Of a stretch of DNA of 34,037 nucleotides, positions 7,612-14,882 are shown in pieces. Position numbers and translations under genes: made by a program. The notes under the pieces were generated by a model. That model made no database searches. It saw only the letters and a program-made list of their open reading frames with translations, and had not been told where the DNA came from. The stretch comes from Burkholderiales bacterium (GTDB lineage: Bacteria; Pseudomonadota; Gammaproteobacteria; Burkholderiales; Burkholderiaceae). The DNA lies in contig JAMFSV010000150.1 in assembly GCA_026225455.1 (NCBI GenBank), forward strand, positions 1 to 34,037. The letters run 5' to 3'. Position 1 is the stretch's first letter, and the number at the start of each line of letters is the position of its first letter.

Positions 7612-8535
7612 TCAGGCAAATTCGTGCAAGGCAGCGCGCATTTTTTTCATCGCGGCGGTCTCGATCTGGCGGATACGTTCCGCCGACACGCCAAATTCAT
7701 CGGCCAGCTCATGCAGGGTGGCGCCGCCTGAGCCATTATCTTCAACATTCAGCCAGCGGGCTTCAATGATGCGGCGGCTGCGCGCGTCCAAGGCCGTAAG
7801 CGCTTGCGACAAGCCATCGCCTTGCAAGCGGTCCATTTGGCGCGACGCGATGATTTCGGTCGGCTCATGGTGGGTGTCCGCCAGATAAGCGATAGGGGCG
7901 AAGGCTTCTTCGCCATCGTCGATTTGGCCTTCCAGCGCGATATCGCCCCCCGACAAGCGGGTTTCCATCTCCGCGACTTCTTCGCGTTTGACGTTCAGCT
8001 CTTTCGCCAGCCCGTCGATTTCATCGGGCGTAAAAGCGTGAATCCCTTGCTTGTGGCTGCGCAGGTTAAAGAACAGCTTGCGTTGTGCTTTGGTGGTCGC
8101 CACTTTGACCATGCGCCAGTTGCGCAGGATGTATTCGTGGATTTCGGCCTTGATCCAGTGCATGGCGTACGACACCAGGCGCACGTTTTGTTCGGGATCG
8201 AAGCGTTTGACCGCTTTCATCAGGCCGATATTGCCTTCCTGGATCAGGTCGGCATGCGGCAAACCATAACCGAGGTAATTGCGCGCAATCGACACCACCA
8301 GGCGCAGATGCGACAGCACCAGGCCACGTGCGGCGTCGAGGTCGTTTTGTTCGCGATATTCGGTTGCCAGCCGCTGTTCCTCGTCCACCGTGAGCAGGGG
8401 AACCCGGTTAACCGCTTGAATGTAGGCGTCGATATTACCCAGCGGGCCCAGCAAGCTGTTGGCCAGCACGAGCGGAGACGCGCCTTTCGGCTTCGTCAAG
8501 CTGGTTGCAGCGGGTAAAGTCAGTTCCAGATCCAC
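7612..8535 (-). CDS. rpoH: Heat-shock RNA polymerase sigma factor, sigma-32
   Basis: 307 residues starting at GTG 8535, chosen because AAGGAG sits about 7 bases upstream; the longer frame would begin inside the CIRCE operator. Region 1.2 contains YIQAVNRVPLLT, region 2 contains DLIQEGNIGLMKAVKRFDP (about 96-114) and SYAMHWIKAEIHEYIL, and the RpoH-specific box QRKLFFNLR is at 151-159. The C-terminal region 4 helix-turn-helix (LHELADEFGVSAERIRQIE) is intact. It directs transcription of chaperone and protease genes under heat shock. A perfect CIRCE lies at 8571-8597, so HrcA repression of the sigma gene itself is predicted. Confidence 0.97.
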   Translation of the reverse strand: MDLELTLPAATSLTKPKGASPLVLANSLLGPLGNIDAYIQAVNRVPLLTVDEEQRLATEYREQNDLDAARGLVLSHLRLVVSIARNYLGYGLPHADLIQEGNIGLMKAVKRFDPEQNVRLVSYAMHWIKAEIHEYILRNWRMVKVATTKAQRKLFFNLRSHKQGIHAFTPDEIDGLAKELNVKREEVAEMETRLSGGDIALEGQIDDGEEAFAPIAYLADTHHEPTEIIASRQMDRLQGDGLSQALTALDARSRRIIEARWLNVEDNGSGGATLHELADEFGVSAERIRQIETAAMKKMRAALHEFA

Positions 8536-8567
8536 GCTCGGCTCCTTTGGGCGGCTATTGCGAATCG

Positions 8568-8597
8568 ATTTTAGCACTCTCCAGAATAGAGTGCTAA
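8568..8597 (-). promoter_or_regulatory. Candidate sigma-70-type promoter of rpoH overlapping CIRCE
   Basis: On the minus strand TTAGCA (8592-8597) and TAAAAT (8568-8573) are 18 bases apart. The -10 matches five of six consensus bases; the -35 is weak. Transcription would start near 8561, about 25 bases before the rpoH start codon, leaving room only for the ribosome site. HrcA bound to CIRCE would cover both hexamers. Confidence 0.45.
8571..8597. promoter_or_regulatory. Perfect CIRCE operator (HrcA binding site) upstream of rpoH
   Basis: TTAGCACTC (8571-8579), nine spacer bases, then GAGTGCTAA (8589-8597) is an exact match to the consensus CIRCE element bound by the heat-shock repressor HrcA. 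It lies 36 bases upstream of the rpoH start codon and faces no other gene closely; the plus-strand gene starts 345 bases away. Confidence 0.95.
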
Positions 8598-8712
8598 TAC
8601 TTGGACGAGGGATAGGGGCATGAGTTCATCAAAAACAGCATTTTTTTGTGCTTGGCAACAAATTTTCGCCCGAACCTCAAGCGGCTGCCGCTCCTTATCT
8701 GTGTCTCGTAAA

Positions 8713-8734
8713 AATTAAGGGTATACCCTTAATT
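8713..8734. promoter_or_regulatory. 22-bp perfect palindrome, candidate operator
   Basis: The half-site AATTAAGGGTA (8713-8723) is followed immediately by its exact complement (8724-8734). It lies in the 406-bp divergent region between rpoH and the secreted protein gene at 8942. An uninterrupted dyad of this length is typical of a dimeric repressor or activator site. No U-tract follows on either strand. The cognate regulator is not identifiable. Confidence 0.6.
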
Positions 8735-8941
8735 CGACAAAAGCCAGTATTCGATGATGGAAAAAATAGGGCCGTACGGTTTTAAGGCCTGCTCCGGTAT
8801 AGAGCTCGGGTTGGAGCGGCATAAAAAATAAGAATGGTCTTATATTTTGCCGCTCACGCTGGATGTCTCAGCATTCCGGCTAATGTTTCGCTACGCCATG
8901 GGATTAAACCCATTGGATTAAACCGTCACACAGGAACCGTC

Positions 8942-9679
8942 ATGCGTATCAACCGGAAATACTTTCTTGGGTTCGCCACTGCTTTGGCGCTCGGCCAATT
9001 GCCGCTAACCGCCGCGGCTCAAGGCGAGGCCGCTTATCAGGCGCCCGTCGCGGCGACGCATGCGGTGTCGCCCGCTCCGCAATTGAACCCCGTGCCGGGC
9101 CACCCGAATGCCCAAGGCTGGATCAACCGCGATTTCCGGCTGCATCGTATGGGCTTGCATACGCTGTATATCGAGCCGATTGAGGTCCAATCCGCCGCCG
9201 ATTCGCCGTATCGCGACCTGTCACCCGAGGAATTGGCCACCCTCAACCAGCAATTTCGTCTCGCGGTGGCCGCGCAATTGCCGCCCGACTTGAAGCTGGT
9301 GGCCGCGCCGCAGCCCGATTCCATGCTGGTTAATATTGTTCTGCAGCATAGCGAGATGAAAAAGGATGGGTTCCACTTGCGCAACTACACGCCCATCGGC
9401 TTTTTGGTCAGTCACGCAAAAGCCGCGGTCGGGGTCAGCAAGATTTCGTTCGAACGCATGCTGGTCAATGTCAACGCGTACAACAGCGCGGGCGACGCCT
9501 TGTTTGTCTTGACCATGAAACCGCAGGGGATTCCGGCAGACCCGGGCTCGGCCTTGACACCTGCCGACGCAGACCCGAACCAGGTGCCGATGTCGCCCGT
9601 CAGGCTGGATCAGATGCCCACCTATCTGGCGGCGAAGGTGGCAAAATTTCAGACTGCATTGCAGGCGCTTGCCGCATAA
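8942..9679 (+). CDS. Secreted protein of unknown function, resembling DUF3313
   Basis: 245 residues. The start is ATG 8942, 8 bases after AGGA; a longer frame upstream lacks a ribosome site. A Sec signal peptide (MRINRKYFLGFATALALGQL, cleavage near TAAAQG, about residue 26) precedes a periplasmic or outer-membrane domain. The segment PYRDLSPEELATLNQQFRLA, followed by LPPDLKLVAAPQPDSMLVNIVL, resembles the core of DUF3313 proteins, most of which are lipoproteins; here no lipobox cysteine is seen. That family call is tentative. It is divergent from rpoH and could share the palindrome at 8713-8734 as a control site. Confidence 0.7.
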   Translation: MRINRKYFLGFATALALGQLPLTAAAQGEAAYQAPVAATHAVSPAPQLNPVPGHPNAQGWINRDFRLHRMGLHTLYIEPIEVQSAADSPYRDLSPEELATLNQQFRLAVAAQLPPDLKLVAAPQPDSMLVNIVLQHSEMKKDGFHLRNYTPIGFLVSHAKAAVGVSKISFERMLVNVNAYNSAGDALFVLTMKPQGIPADPGSALTPADADPNQVPMSPVRLDQMPTYLAAKVAKFQTALQALAA

Positions 9680-9718
9680 CGCTTGCTGTATGGCTGCTGC
9701 TTCACAACACCTGGGTCA

Positions 9719-10711
9719 TCAGACCGCAGCCCGCGTCGGCGCGACGATATTCACTATCGTTGCAACTTGCAAGCGGATCGATTCCGGCACCGCGATGCGC
9801 CCGGCCAGTACGTCGTCTATCCACTGCGCGGTGGTATCGGCATCGCGGCTTTCGGGCAGCATGACGGCTGGCGCATCGTCGGCCCGGATTTGCGCGGGCA
9901 CCAGCGTTTCACTCAGGCCGTCATGCAACCAATCGATCTGGACTTGCCTGCGGGTATCGGCCACCGCTTCGCCTTCCGTGCCTCGGGCGAGCAAGGCGCC
10001 GCCGATGCCGGCTTGGGGAAACGCCTGAAATAGTTCGGACAGGCTGGTCCGGTATTCAGGGTGGGTGTAGTTCACCAGGCGCAATGCGTGATGCCCCTCG
10101 GGGTGTGTGAACGGCTGCAATAGCTTGACCAAGGTATGACTCGAATTGCGCACTCCCAGCACCCGCCGCAGCGCCAGCAGACGCGCCATGGGTGGCGAGA
10201 GCGTATCGATCGGGGCAAAAGCGACCCGGCGGATGCCGAGCGCCGCTTCAATATCGCTGCTGTTGCGCGATTGTTCGATACCCAGCAGCGAAAAAATCTC
10301 GGCACTGGTCACTCGGCCCGGATCGTCGGTCACGCCGTGCACCAGCACCGGCACACCTTCGCGGGCCAGCAGGAGCGCCAGCAAAGGTGTCAGATTGGCC
10401 TGTTTGCGCGCGCCGTTGTAGCTGGGAATGGAAACCGGCCGAGACGCGGTCGGCGGCGCGCTGAGCGGTGTCAGGGTGGCGTGCGCCGCGCTCAGCATGC
10501 CGGCCAATTCCGCCGCGGTTTCGCCTTTAAGCCGATAGGCCAGCAGTACGGCACCGAGTTCGACGTCGGACACATCGCCGGCCAACATGGCCTCATACAG
10601 CGCATGGGCGTCGGCGGTCGACAAGGCGCGCGCGCCATTGGGGCCGCGCCCGATTTCCTTGATAAATGGGGCGCAACGAAAAGAGGCAGTACGAGAAACT
10701 GGGTCGGTCAT
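9719..10711 (-). CDS. ybiB: YbiB family DNA-binding protein (TrpD2-like)
   Basis: 330 residues with the fold of anthranilate phosphoribosyltransferase but lacking its usual active-site signature (the GTGGD motif is replaced around SIPSYNGARKQANL). This is characteristic of YbiB/TrpD2, which binds nucleic acid rather than making tryptophan. N-terminal helices contain GARALSTADAHALYEAMLAG and the MLSAAHATL segment. The central part has LLAREGVPVLVHGV and RNSSHTLVKLLQPF. It is the third gene of a minus-strand row nasT-nasS-ybiB, 135 bp after nasS. In many Burkholderiales ybiB follows the nitrate-assimilation genes. An inverted repeat (CCGCTGAA, 10798-10805, with 10820-10827) lies in the spacer. 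Confidence 0.88.
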   Translation of the reverse strand: MTDPVSRTASFRCAPFIKEIGRGPNGARALSTADAHALYEAMLAGDVSDVELGAVLLAYRLKGETAAELAGMLSAAHATLTPLSAPPTASRPVSIPSYNGARKQANLTPLLALLLAREGVPVLVHGVTDDPGRVTSAEIFSLLGIEQSRNSSDIEAALGIRRVAFAPIDTLSPPMARLLALRRVLGVRNSSHTLVKLLQPFTHPEGHHALRLVNYTHPEYRTSLSELFQAFPQAGIGGALLARGTEGEAVADTRRQVQIDWLHDGLSETLVPAQIRADDAPAVMLPESRDADTTAQWIDDVLAGRIAVPESIRLQVATIVNIVAPTRAAV

Positions 10712-10846
10712 GAGGTTCAGGGCTGGGATTGACGGAAGCTTGCGCCATCATACGCCGCCCGAGGCACTTCCCGGGGTCGCGTCTTGAACCTGTCCGGCCG
10801 CTGAATTCGCTTAAGCCTGTTCAGCGGATTCAGCCTGCTACGCCGA

Positions 10847-12148
10847 TCAAGCATGGATCTTGAAGCCATCCGCATAAGCTTCGGGCTTGCCGGGGTCCCA
10901 CACCACACCATCGCTCAAGGTGGCGCCGCGCATCTCGGTTTGCGGCAGCGCGACATGTGCCGCGCCGGCCGCGTCACGGTAAATATCGATCCGGTTGACC
11001 TGCTGTGCAATGCCCAGATAGTCCGGATGTTCCTTGAGCAAGCCCCAGCGTTTGTGCTGCGTCATGAACCACATGCCGTCCGATAGATAGGGGAAATTGA
11101 CCGCGCCGTCCTCAAAGAATTTCATCGGGTTGAGGTCATCCCAGGTTTTTCCCATGCCGTCGGTATAACGCCCCAACATGCGATCGACAATCACATTTTC
11201 GTCGGTGTCGAGATAAGGCTGCGCGGCGATGGTGGTGGCGGTCCGTTCGCGATTGCCGATCGAACCGTCGATAAAACGTGAGGCTTCCAGGATCGCGGCC
11301 ACCATCGCGCGCGCCGTATTGGGGTAACGCGTGGCAAATTCGGCGGTGGTGCCCAGGACTTTCTCCGGATGATCCTGCCAGATGTCCTGGGTGATGACTG
11401 CGGTAAAGCCGATATGGTCGGCAATCGCCAGTGCGTTCCACGGTTCGCCGGCACAGAAACCATCCATTTTGCCGTCGCGCATATGCGCCACCATTTGCTG
11501 CGGCGGCACGGTAATCGAGCGTACATCGCGCAACGGGTTGACGCCGTGCGCGGCGAGCCAGTAATACAGCCACATCGCATGGGTGCCGGTGGGAAAGGTC
11601 TGGGCAAAAGTATATTCGCGCGGTTCCCGTTGCATCAGAGCGGCCAACGAGGCGCCGTCGGTGACGCCTTTTTGCGCCAGTTGCTTGGACAGTGTGATGG
11701 CCTGGCTGTTGCGGTTGAGCGTCATCAGCACCGCCATCTCTTTTTTAGGTCCGCCGATACCCAATTGCACCCCGTAAATCAGGCCGTATAAAACATGGGC
11801 CGCATCGAGCTCGCCGCCGACCAGTTTGTCGCGCACGCCGGCCCACGACGATTCTTTGCTGGGGGTGATGGTAATGCCGTATTTTTTATCCAGGCCGAGC
11901 TTGGCGGCCATAATGACCGAGGCGCAATCCGTCAGCGGAATAAAGCCGATCTTGACCTCGGATTTTTCCGGGGCATCCGAACCCGCCGCCCACGCGCCTG
12001 CCCGCACGCGTGGATCGACCAGGTCAAGCGCATTGGCGCCGAGATTGGCCTGGTCTGGAGCTGCCACGGCTGCACTGGATTGAGCTTGGTCGAGGGCGGC
12101 TGTGGCCGCGCCAGGTTCCGTGCCGGCGGTGGTTCTGAAAAGCGTCAT
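10847..12148 (-). CDS. nasS: NasS/NrtA-type nitrate-binding sensor protein
   Basis: 433 residues of the CmpA/NrtA periplasmic-binding family. The core has VKIGFIPLTDCASVIMAAKLGLDKKYG, SSWAGVRDKLVGGELDAAHVLYGL, TFPTGTHAMWLYYWLAA and MDGFCAGEPWNALAI, all typical nitrate-binding regions. No Sec or Tat signal is present; instead about 60 alanine/glutamine-rich residues precede the domain. That, and the ANTAR regulator gene immediately upstream, favour NasS, the cytoplasmic nitrate/nitrite sensor that holds NasT inactive, over the transporter subunit NrtA. The start is ATG 12148 with GGAG 6 bases upstream. No ABC permease or ATPase gene is nearby. Confidence 0.82.
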   Translation of the reverse strand: MTLFRTTAGTEPGAATAALDQAQSSAAVAAPDQANLGANALDLVDPRVRAGAWAAGSDAPEKSEVKIGFIPLTDCASVIMAAKLGLDKKYGITITPSKESSWAGVRDKLVGGELDAAHVLYGLIYGVQLGIGGPKKEMAVLMTLNRNSQAITLSKQLAQKGVTDGASLAALMQREPREYTFAQTFPTGTHAMWLYYWLAAHGVNPLRDVRSITVPPQQMVAHMRDGKMDGFCAGEPWNALAIADHIGFTAVITQDIWQDHPEKVLGTTAEFATRYPNTARAMVAAILEASRFIDGSIGNRERTATTIAAQPYLDTDENVIVDRMLGRYTDGMGKTWDDLNPMKFFEDGAVNFPYLSDGMWFMTQHKRWGLLKEHPDYLGIAQQVNRIDIYRDAAGAAHVALPQTEMRGATLSDGVVWDPGKPEAYADGFKIHA

Positions 12149-12300
12149 ACAATCTCCGCAGCAAAAAAAATATCCTGCAACGCCTGCACCCGCGCCGATG
12201 GACGGCAATTGGTGCGGTTTCGGCCGGGCGCCGCACCGTCGCTGTGCTGTCGCGCCGAATCAGGGCGCGGGCGCAGGCAGGGGTTTGACTTGGTCATGGT
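12149..12300 (-). promoter_or_regulatory. Structured leader between nasT and nasS
   Basis: In the minus-strand RNA, the complement of 12264-12277 can pair with that of 12183-12196 over 14 bases (one G-U pair), enclosing a second hairpin of GGTGCGG (12211-12217) with CCGCACC (12231-12237). Downstream, before the nasS ribosome site, is a run of eight U (12163-12170). This layout suggests an attenuator or ANTAR-responsive leader, but the U-run is about 12 bases away from the stem and the classic paired hexaloops are not evident. Confidence 0.35.
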
Positions 12301-12939
12301 TTAACTCAGGGCCGCCGACACATCGATAATGCGTTGCGCCGCTTCCGCAATGCGGATGCTTTTTTCCATGGCTAATTTACGCAAGCGGCGATACGCATCG
12401 TCCTCGGTAATTTGCAACTGCTGCATCAGCAATCCTTTGGCGCGCTCGACCAATTTGCGTTCGGTCAGCTTGTTGCGGGTATCGGCCAGTTCGCTACGCA
12501 ATTGCTGCTCGAACTGGAAACGTGCATAGGCCACGTCCAGCACCGGCTTGACGCGCTCCGGTTTCAGGCCGTCGACGATATAGGCGGTAATGCCGGCCGC
12601 CAGCGAGGTCCTGATTCTGTCGGTATCGGTATTGTCGGTAAACAGGACGATGGGGCGGGGCGCATGCTGGGTCGAAACGCACACATGTTCGACCAGATCG
12701 CGCGCGGCCGCTTCGGACTCGATAATCAATAAATCGGGCTGAACGGCGGCAATCAATTCCGGCAGCCGCAAATCGGCGTCGACCACGCTGACCAATTCGT
12801 AACCCGCCGCGGCCAGACCGGCGCGGATAGCGTCGACATCATCTTCATGCGAATTGAACGGGTCGCGCACCAGCAGAATCCTGAGCGAAGCTTGGGCGCC
12901 CGAGGTCTTGGGTACGGTTTCGGAGCTTGGGGGACGCAT
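12301..12939 (-). CDS. nasT: NasT-type ANTAR-domain response regulator / antiterminator
   Basis: 212 residues from ATG 12939 (MRPPSSET). A receiver-like domain (about 20-135) begins with LRILLVRDPFNSHEDDVDAI and includes VVDADLRLPELIAAVQPDLLIIE. It is followed by a coiled linker (FQFEQQLRSELADTRNKL) and a C-terminal ANTAR RNA-binding domain (about 155-208: KLVERAKGLLMQQLQITEDD, YRRLRKLAMEKSIRIAEAAQ). NasT binds two-hairpin leaders of nitrate-assimilation mRNAs and prevents termination when NasS releases it. It is paired with nasS downstream. The ribosome site is weak, and an in-frame start at 13002 is possible. Confidence 0.85.
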   Translation of the reverse strand: MRPPSSETVPKTSGAQASLRILLVRDPFNSHEDDVDAIRAGLAAAGYELVSVVDADLRLPELIAAVQPDLLIIESEAAARDLVEHVCVSTQHAPRPIVLFTDNTDTDRIRTSLAAGITAYIVDGLKPERVKPVLDVAYARFQFEQQLRSELADTRNKLTERKLVERAKGLLMQQLQITEDDAYRRLRKLAMEKSIRIAEAAQRIIDVSAALS

Positions 12940-13309
12940 CTCGGAGCGACGGATTCCTGGAAGAGTAAGGATAAAGTAAGCAAATTTTACGCCCAAGGGC
13001 ATAAAGCGGCGCGCCTCGATTTTGTTAAGTGCTTATTAAGTGCTTACATTGCGAGCCGGGGCCGACCAGGCACATAATAAGCAAACAGCTTCAAGCGACG
13101 GCTGAGCTTGAGTCTGACAGGTTGGGTCCGGTCCCTCGTTGACTGCCGGATTGCGTATTTCGTGCCAGACTTGAATGTCGCGTAATGACTTATATCCCGA
13201 CGCACGGCGACGGCGCATTATCGGCATTGCCGCGTCATGCTGTGCGAACTACGATTGCGGCCCGGATGACGGGCATGGCACCCGAATATGTTTTAGAGAG
13301 ATATCCGAA
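12940..13309. promoter_or_regulatory. Divergent intergenic region of nasT and the FAH-family gene
   Basis: This 370-bp region has no gene. It carries an exact tandem direct repeat TTAAGTGCTTA at 13025-13035 and 13036-13046, 86 bases upstream of the nasT start. Eleven-base phasing puts both copies on the same face of the helix, as expected for tandem binding of a response-regulator-type protein, but it could equally be a chance duplication like others in this window. Confidence 0.4.
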
Positions 13310-14008
13310 ATGGCTTATGTTTTCCCTCCTGCTGCGACCGTGTCCGTGCCGGTGGCCGGTCTTGATGCCCAGTTCCCGGTGCGCCGGATTTATTGTGTCG
13401 GCCGCAACTACGAAGCGCATGCCCGCGAGATGGGTCACGACCCCGATCGCGAACCGCCGTTTTTCTTCTGTAAGCCGGCCGATGCCATTGTTTATATTGC
13501 GCCGGGCGAGACGGGCGAATTCCCCTATCCGACGCAATCGAAAGACGTGCATTATGAAATGGAACTGGTGGCGGCTATCGGGGTGCAAGGAAAAGATATT
13601 CCTGTTGAGCGCGCGCTTGAGCATGTGTTCGGTTATGCCCTGGGCCTGGACATGACTCGCCGCGATCTGCAGGCGCAAATGAAAAAGATGGGACGCCCCT
13701 GGGATATTGCCAAAGGTTTCGATCATTCCGCGCCCATCGGTCCGATTCATCGCGCAAATAAAGACAGTCATCCGGACCGGGGCGCCATCTGGCTCAAGGT
13801 TAACGGTGCCGATCGGCAACGTTCCGACGTGTCGCAATTAATCTGGTCGGTGGCGGAAACGGTGGCTTATTTGTCGACCTTGTTCGAGTTGTTCCCGGGC
13901 GATCTGATCTATACCGGCACCCCGGAAGGCGTAGGCCCTATCGTTAAAGGCGACTTGATGACGGGCGGCGTGGACGGCTACGGGGAGTTTTCGGTAAAGG
14001 TAGTCTGA
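13310..14008 (+). CDS. Fumarylacetoacetate hydrolase family protein (acylpyruvase type)
   Basis: 232 residues from ATG 13310, with AGAGAGATA upstream. FAH-fold features are IYCVGRNYEAHAREMG, FFFCKPADAIV, the metal-binding acidic segment VHYEMELVAAIG, YALGLDMTRRDLQ and TGTPEGVGP. The short length and RNYxxHAxExG motif place it with fumarylpyruvate hydrolases/acylpyruvases (FahD, NagK-like) rather than the longer tyrosine-pathway FAH. It is followed by a zeta-class GST isomerase, so the pair could isomerise maleylpyruvate or maleylacetoacetate and cleave the fumaryl product. The substrate is inference. The stop lies within a 10-bp tandem duplication (from 14000). Confidence 0.88.
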   Translation: MAYVFPPAATVSVPVAGLDAQFPVRRIYCVGRNYEAHAREMGHDPDREPPFFFCKPADAIVYIAPGETGEFPYPTQSKDVHYEMELVAAIGVQGKDIPVERALEHVFGYALGLDMTRRDLQAQMKKMGRPWDIAKGFDHSAPIGPIHRANKDSHPDRGAIWLKVNGADRQRSDVSQLIWSVAETVAYLSTLFELFPGDLIYTGTPEGVGPIVKGDLMTGGVDGYGEFSVKVV

Positions 14009-14136
14009 AGTAGTCTGACGCGGCAAGATAAGCCGATAAACCGGCCGGCTCAGGTCCATTGGGTTCATTTGGATTCGGCCGGTCTCAATGCGCTTGGTTG
14101 CGCAGCTTAAGCATGTCACCGGTGCGCCACATGAAT

Positions 14137-14158
14137 TTCAAATGAGCTTCAAATGAGC
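14137..14158. repeat. 11-bp perfect tandem duplication upstream of maiA
   Basis: TTCAAATGAGC occurs twice without gap in the 232-bp spacer between the FAH-family gene and maiA. No other feature is seen in that spacer. Confidence 0.8.
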
Positions 14159-14240
14159 GCGCGGGGCGGTGCGACCACCGCCCGCGTGCAGCAAACTCGC
14201 GGCAACCGGACAATCCTATAAATCAAAGAGGAGACATAGA

Positions 14241-14882
14241 TTGGATCTTTATAGCTACTTTCGCAGTTCGGCGGCGTACCGGGTGCGTATTGCACTAAAT
14301 TTGAAAGGTCTGCCGGTCAATCTCATTCCAATTCACTTGATCAAGGACGGCGGCCAGCAACACTCGCCCGAATATCGCAAACTCAATCCGGATGCCTTGT
14401 TACCTGCCTTGGTCGATAACGGCGCGATTATCCATCAATCGCTTGCCATCATCGAATATCTGGAAGAAGTCCATCCGACGCCGGCGCTGCTGCCGGCTAC
14501 GCCGCTCGATCGTGCTTATGTCCGCGCCTTGGCCATGCAAATCGCCTGCGACGTGCATCCGCTGAATAATATGCGGGTGTTGAAGTATCTGAAGCGGCTT
14601 AATATCGATGACGAAGCGCGCGACGAATGGTATCGCCACTGGATCGAACTCGTCTTCGAAGCGCTTGAACTGCGCCTGGCTGGCGATACCCGCACGGGCG
14701 ATTTCGCTTTTGGTAATACGCCGACCCTCGCCGATCTTTGCATCGTGCCTCAGGTGTTTAATGCCAAGCGTTTTAGCGTCGATATGGCGCCTTTCCCCAT
14801 TATCAGCCGCATCAGCGATAACGCCCAACAACTTCAGGCTTTCGTCAACGCCGCACCCGCCGCACAACCCGACGCCGAATAA
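14241..14882 (+). CDS. maiA: Maleylacetoacetate (or maleylpyruvate) isomerase, zeta-class GST
   Basis: 213 residues from TTG 14241, chosen because AAAGAGGAGA lies immediately upstream and homologues begin at this point (DLYSYFRSS). An N-terminal thioredoxin-like domain has the zeta-class active-site region SSAAYRVRIALNLKG (Ser8, Ser9) and QSLAIIEYLEE, which binds glutathione. The C-terminal helical domain contains IACDVHPLNNMRVLKYL and NTPTLADLCIVPQVFNA. The enzyme performs glutathione-dependent cis-trans isomerisation, feeding the FAH-family hydrolase encoded just upstream. The stop codon overlaps the next start by one base (TAATG), implying translational coupling. Confidence 0.92.
   Translation: MDLYSYFRSSAAYRVRIALNLKGLPVNLIPIHLIKDGGQQHSPEYRKLNPDALLPALVDNGAIIHQSLAIIEYLEEVHPTPALLPATPLDRAYVRALAMQIACDVHPLNNMRVLKYLKRLNIDDEARDEWYRHWIELVFEALELRLAGDTRTGDFAFGNTPTLADLCIVPQVFNAKRFSVDMAPFPIISRISDNAQQLQAFVNAAPAAQPDAE

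Noticed and set aside
8572-8577. rpoH start within CIRCE (GTG at 8577)
   Set aside because: No ribosome site precedes it; GTG 8535 has AAGGAG at correct spacing, and starting there matches homologue length.
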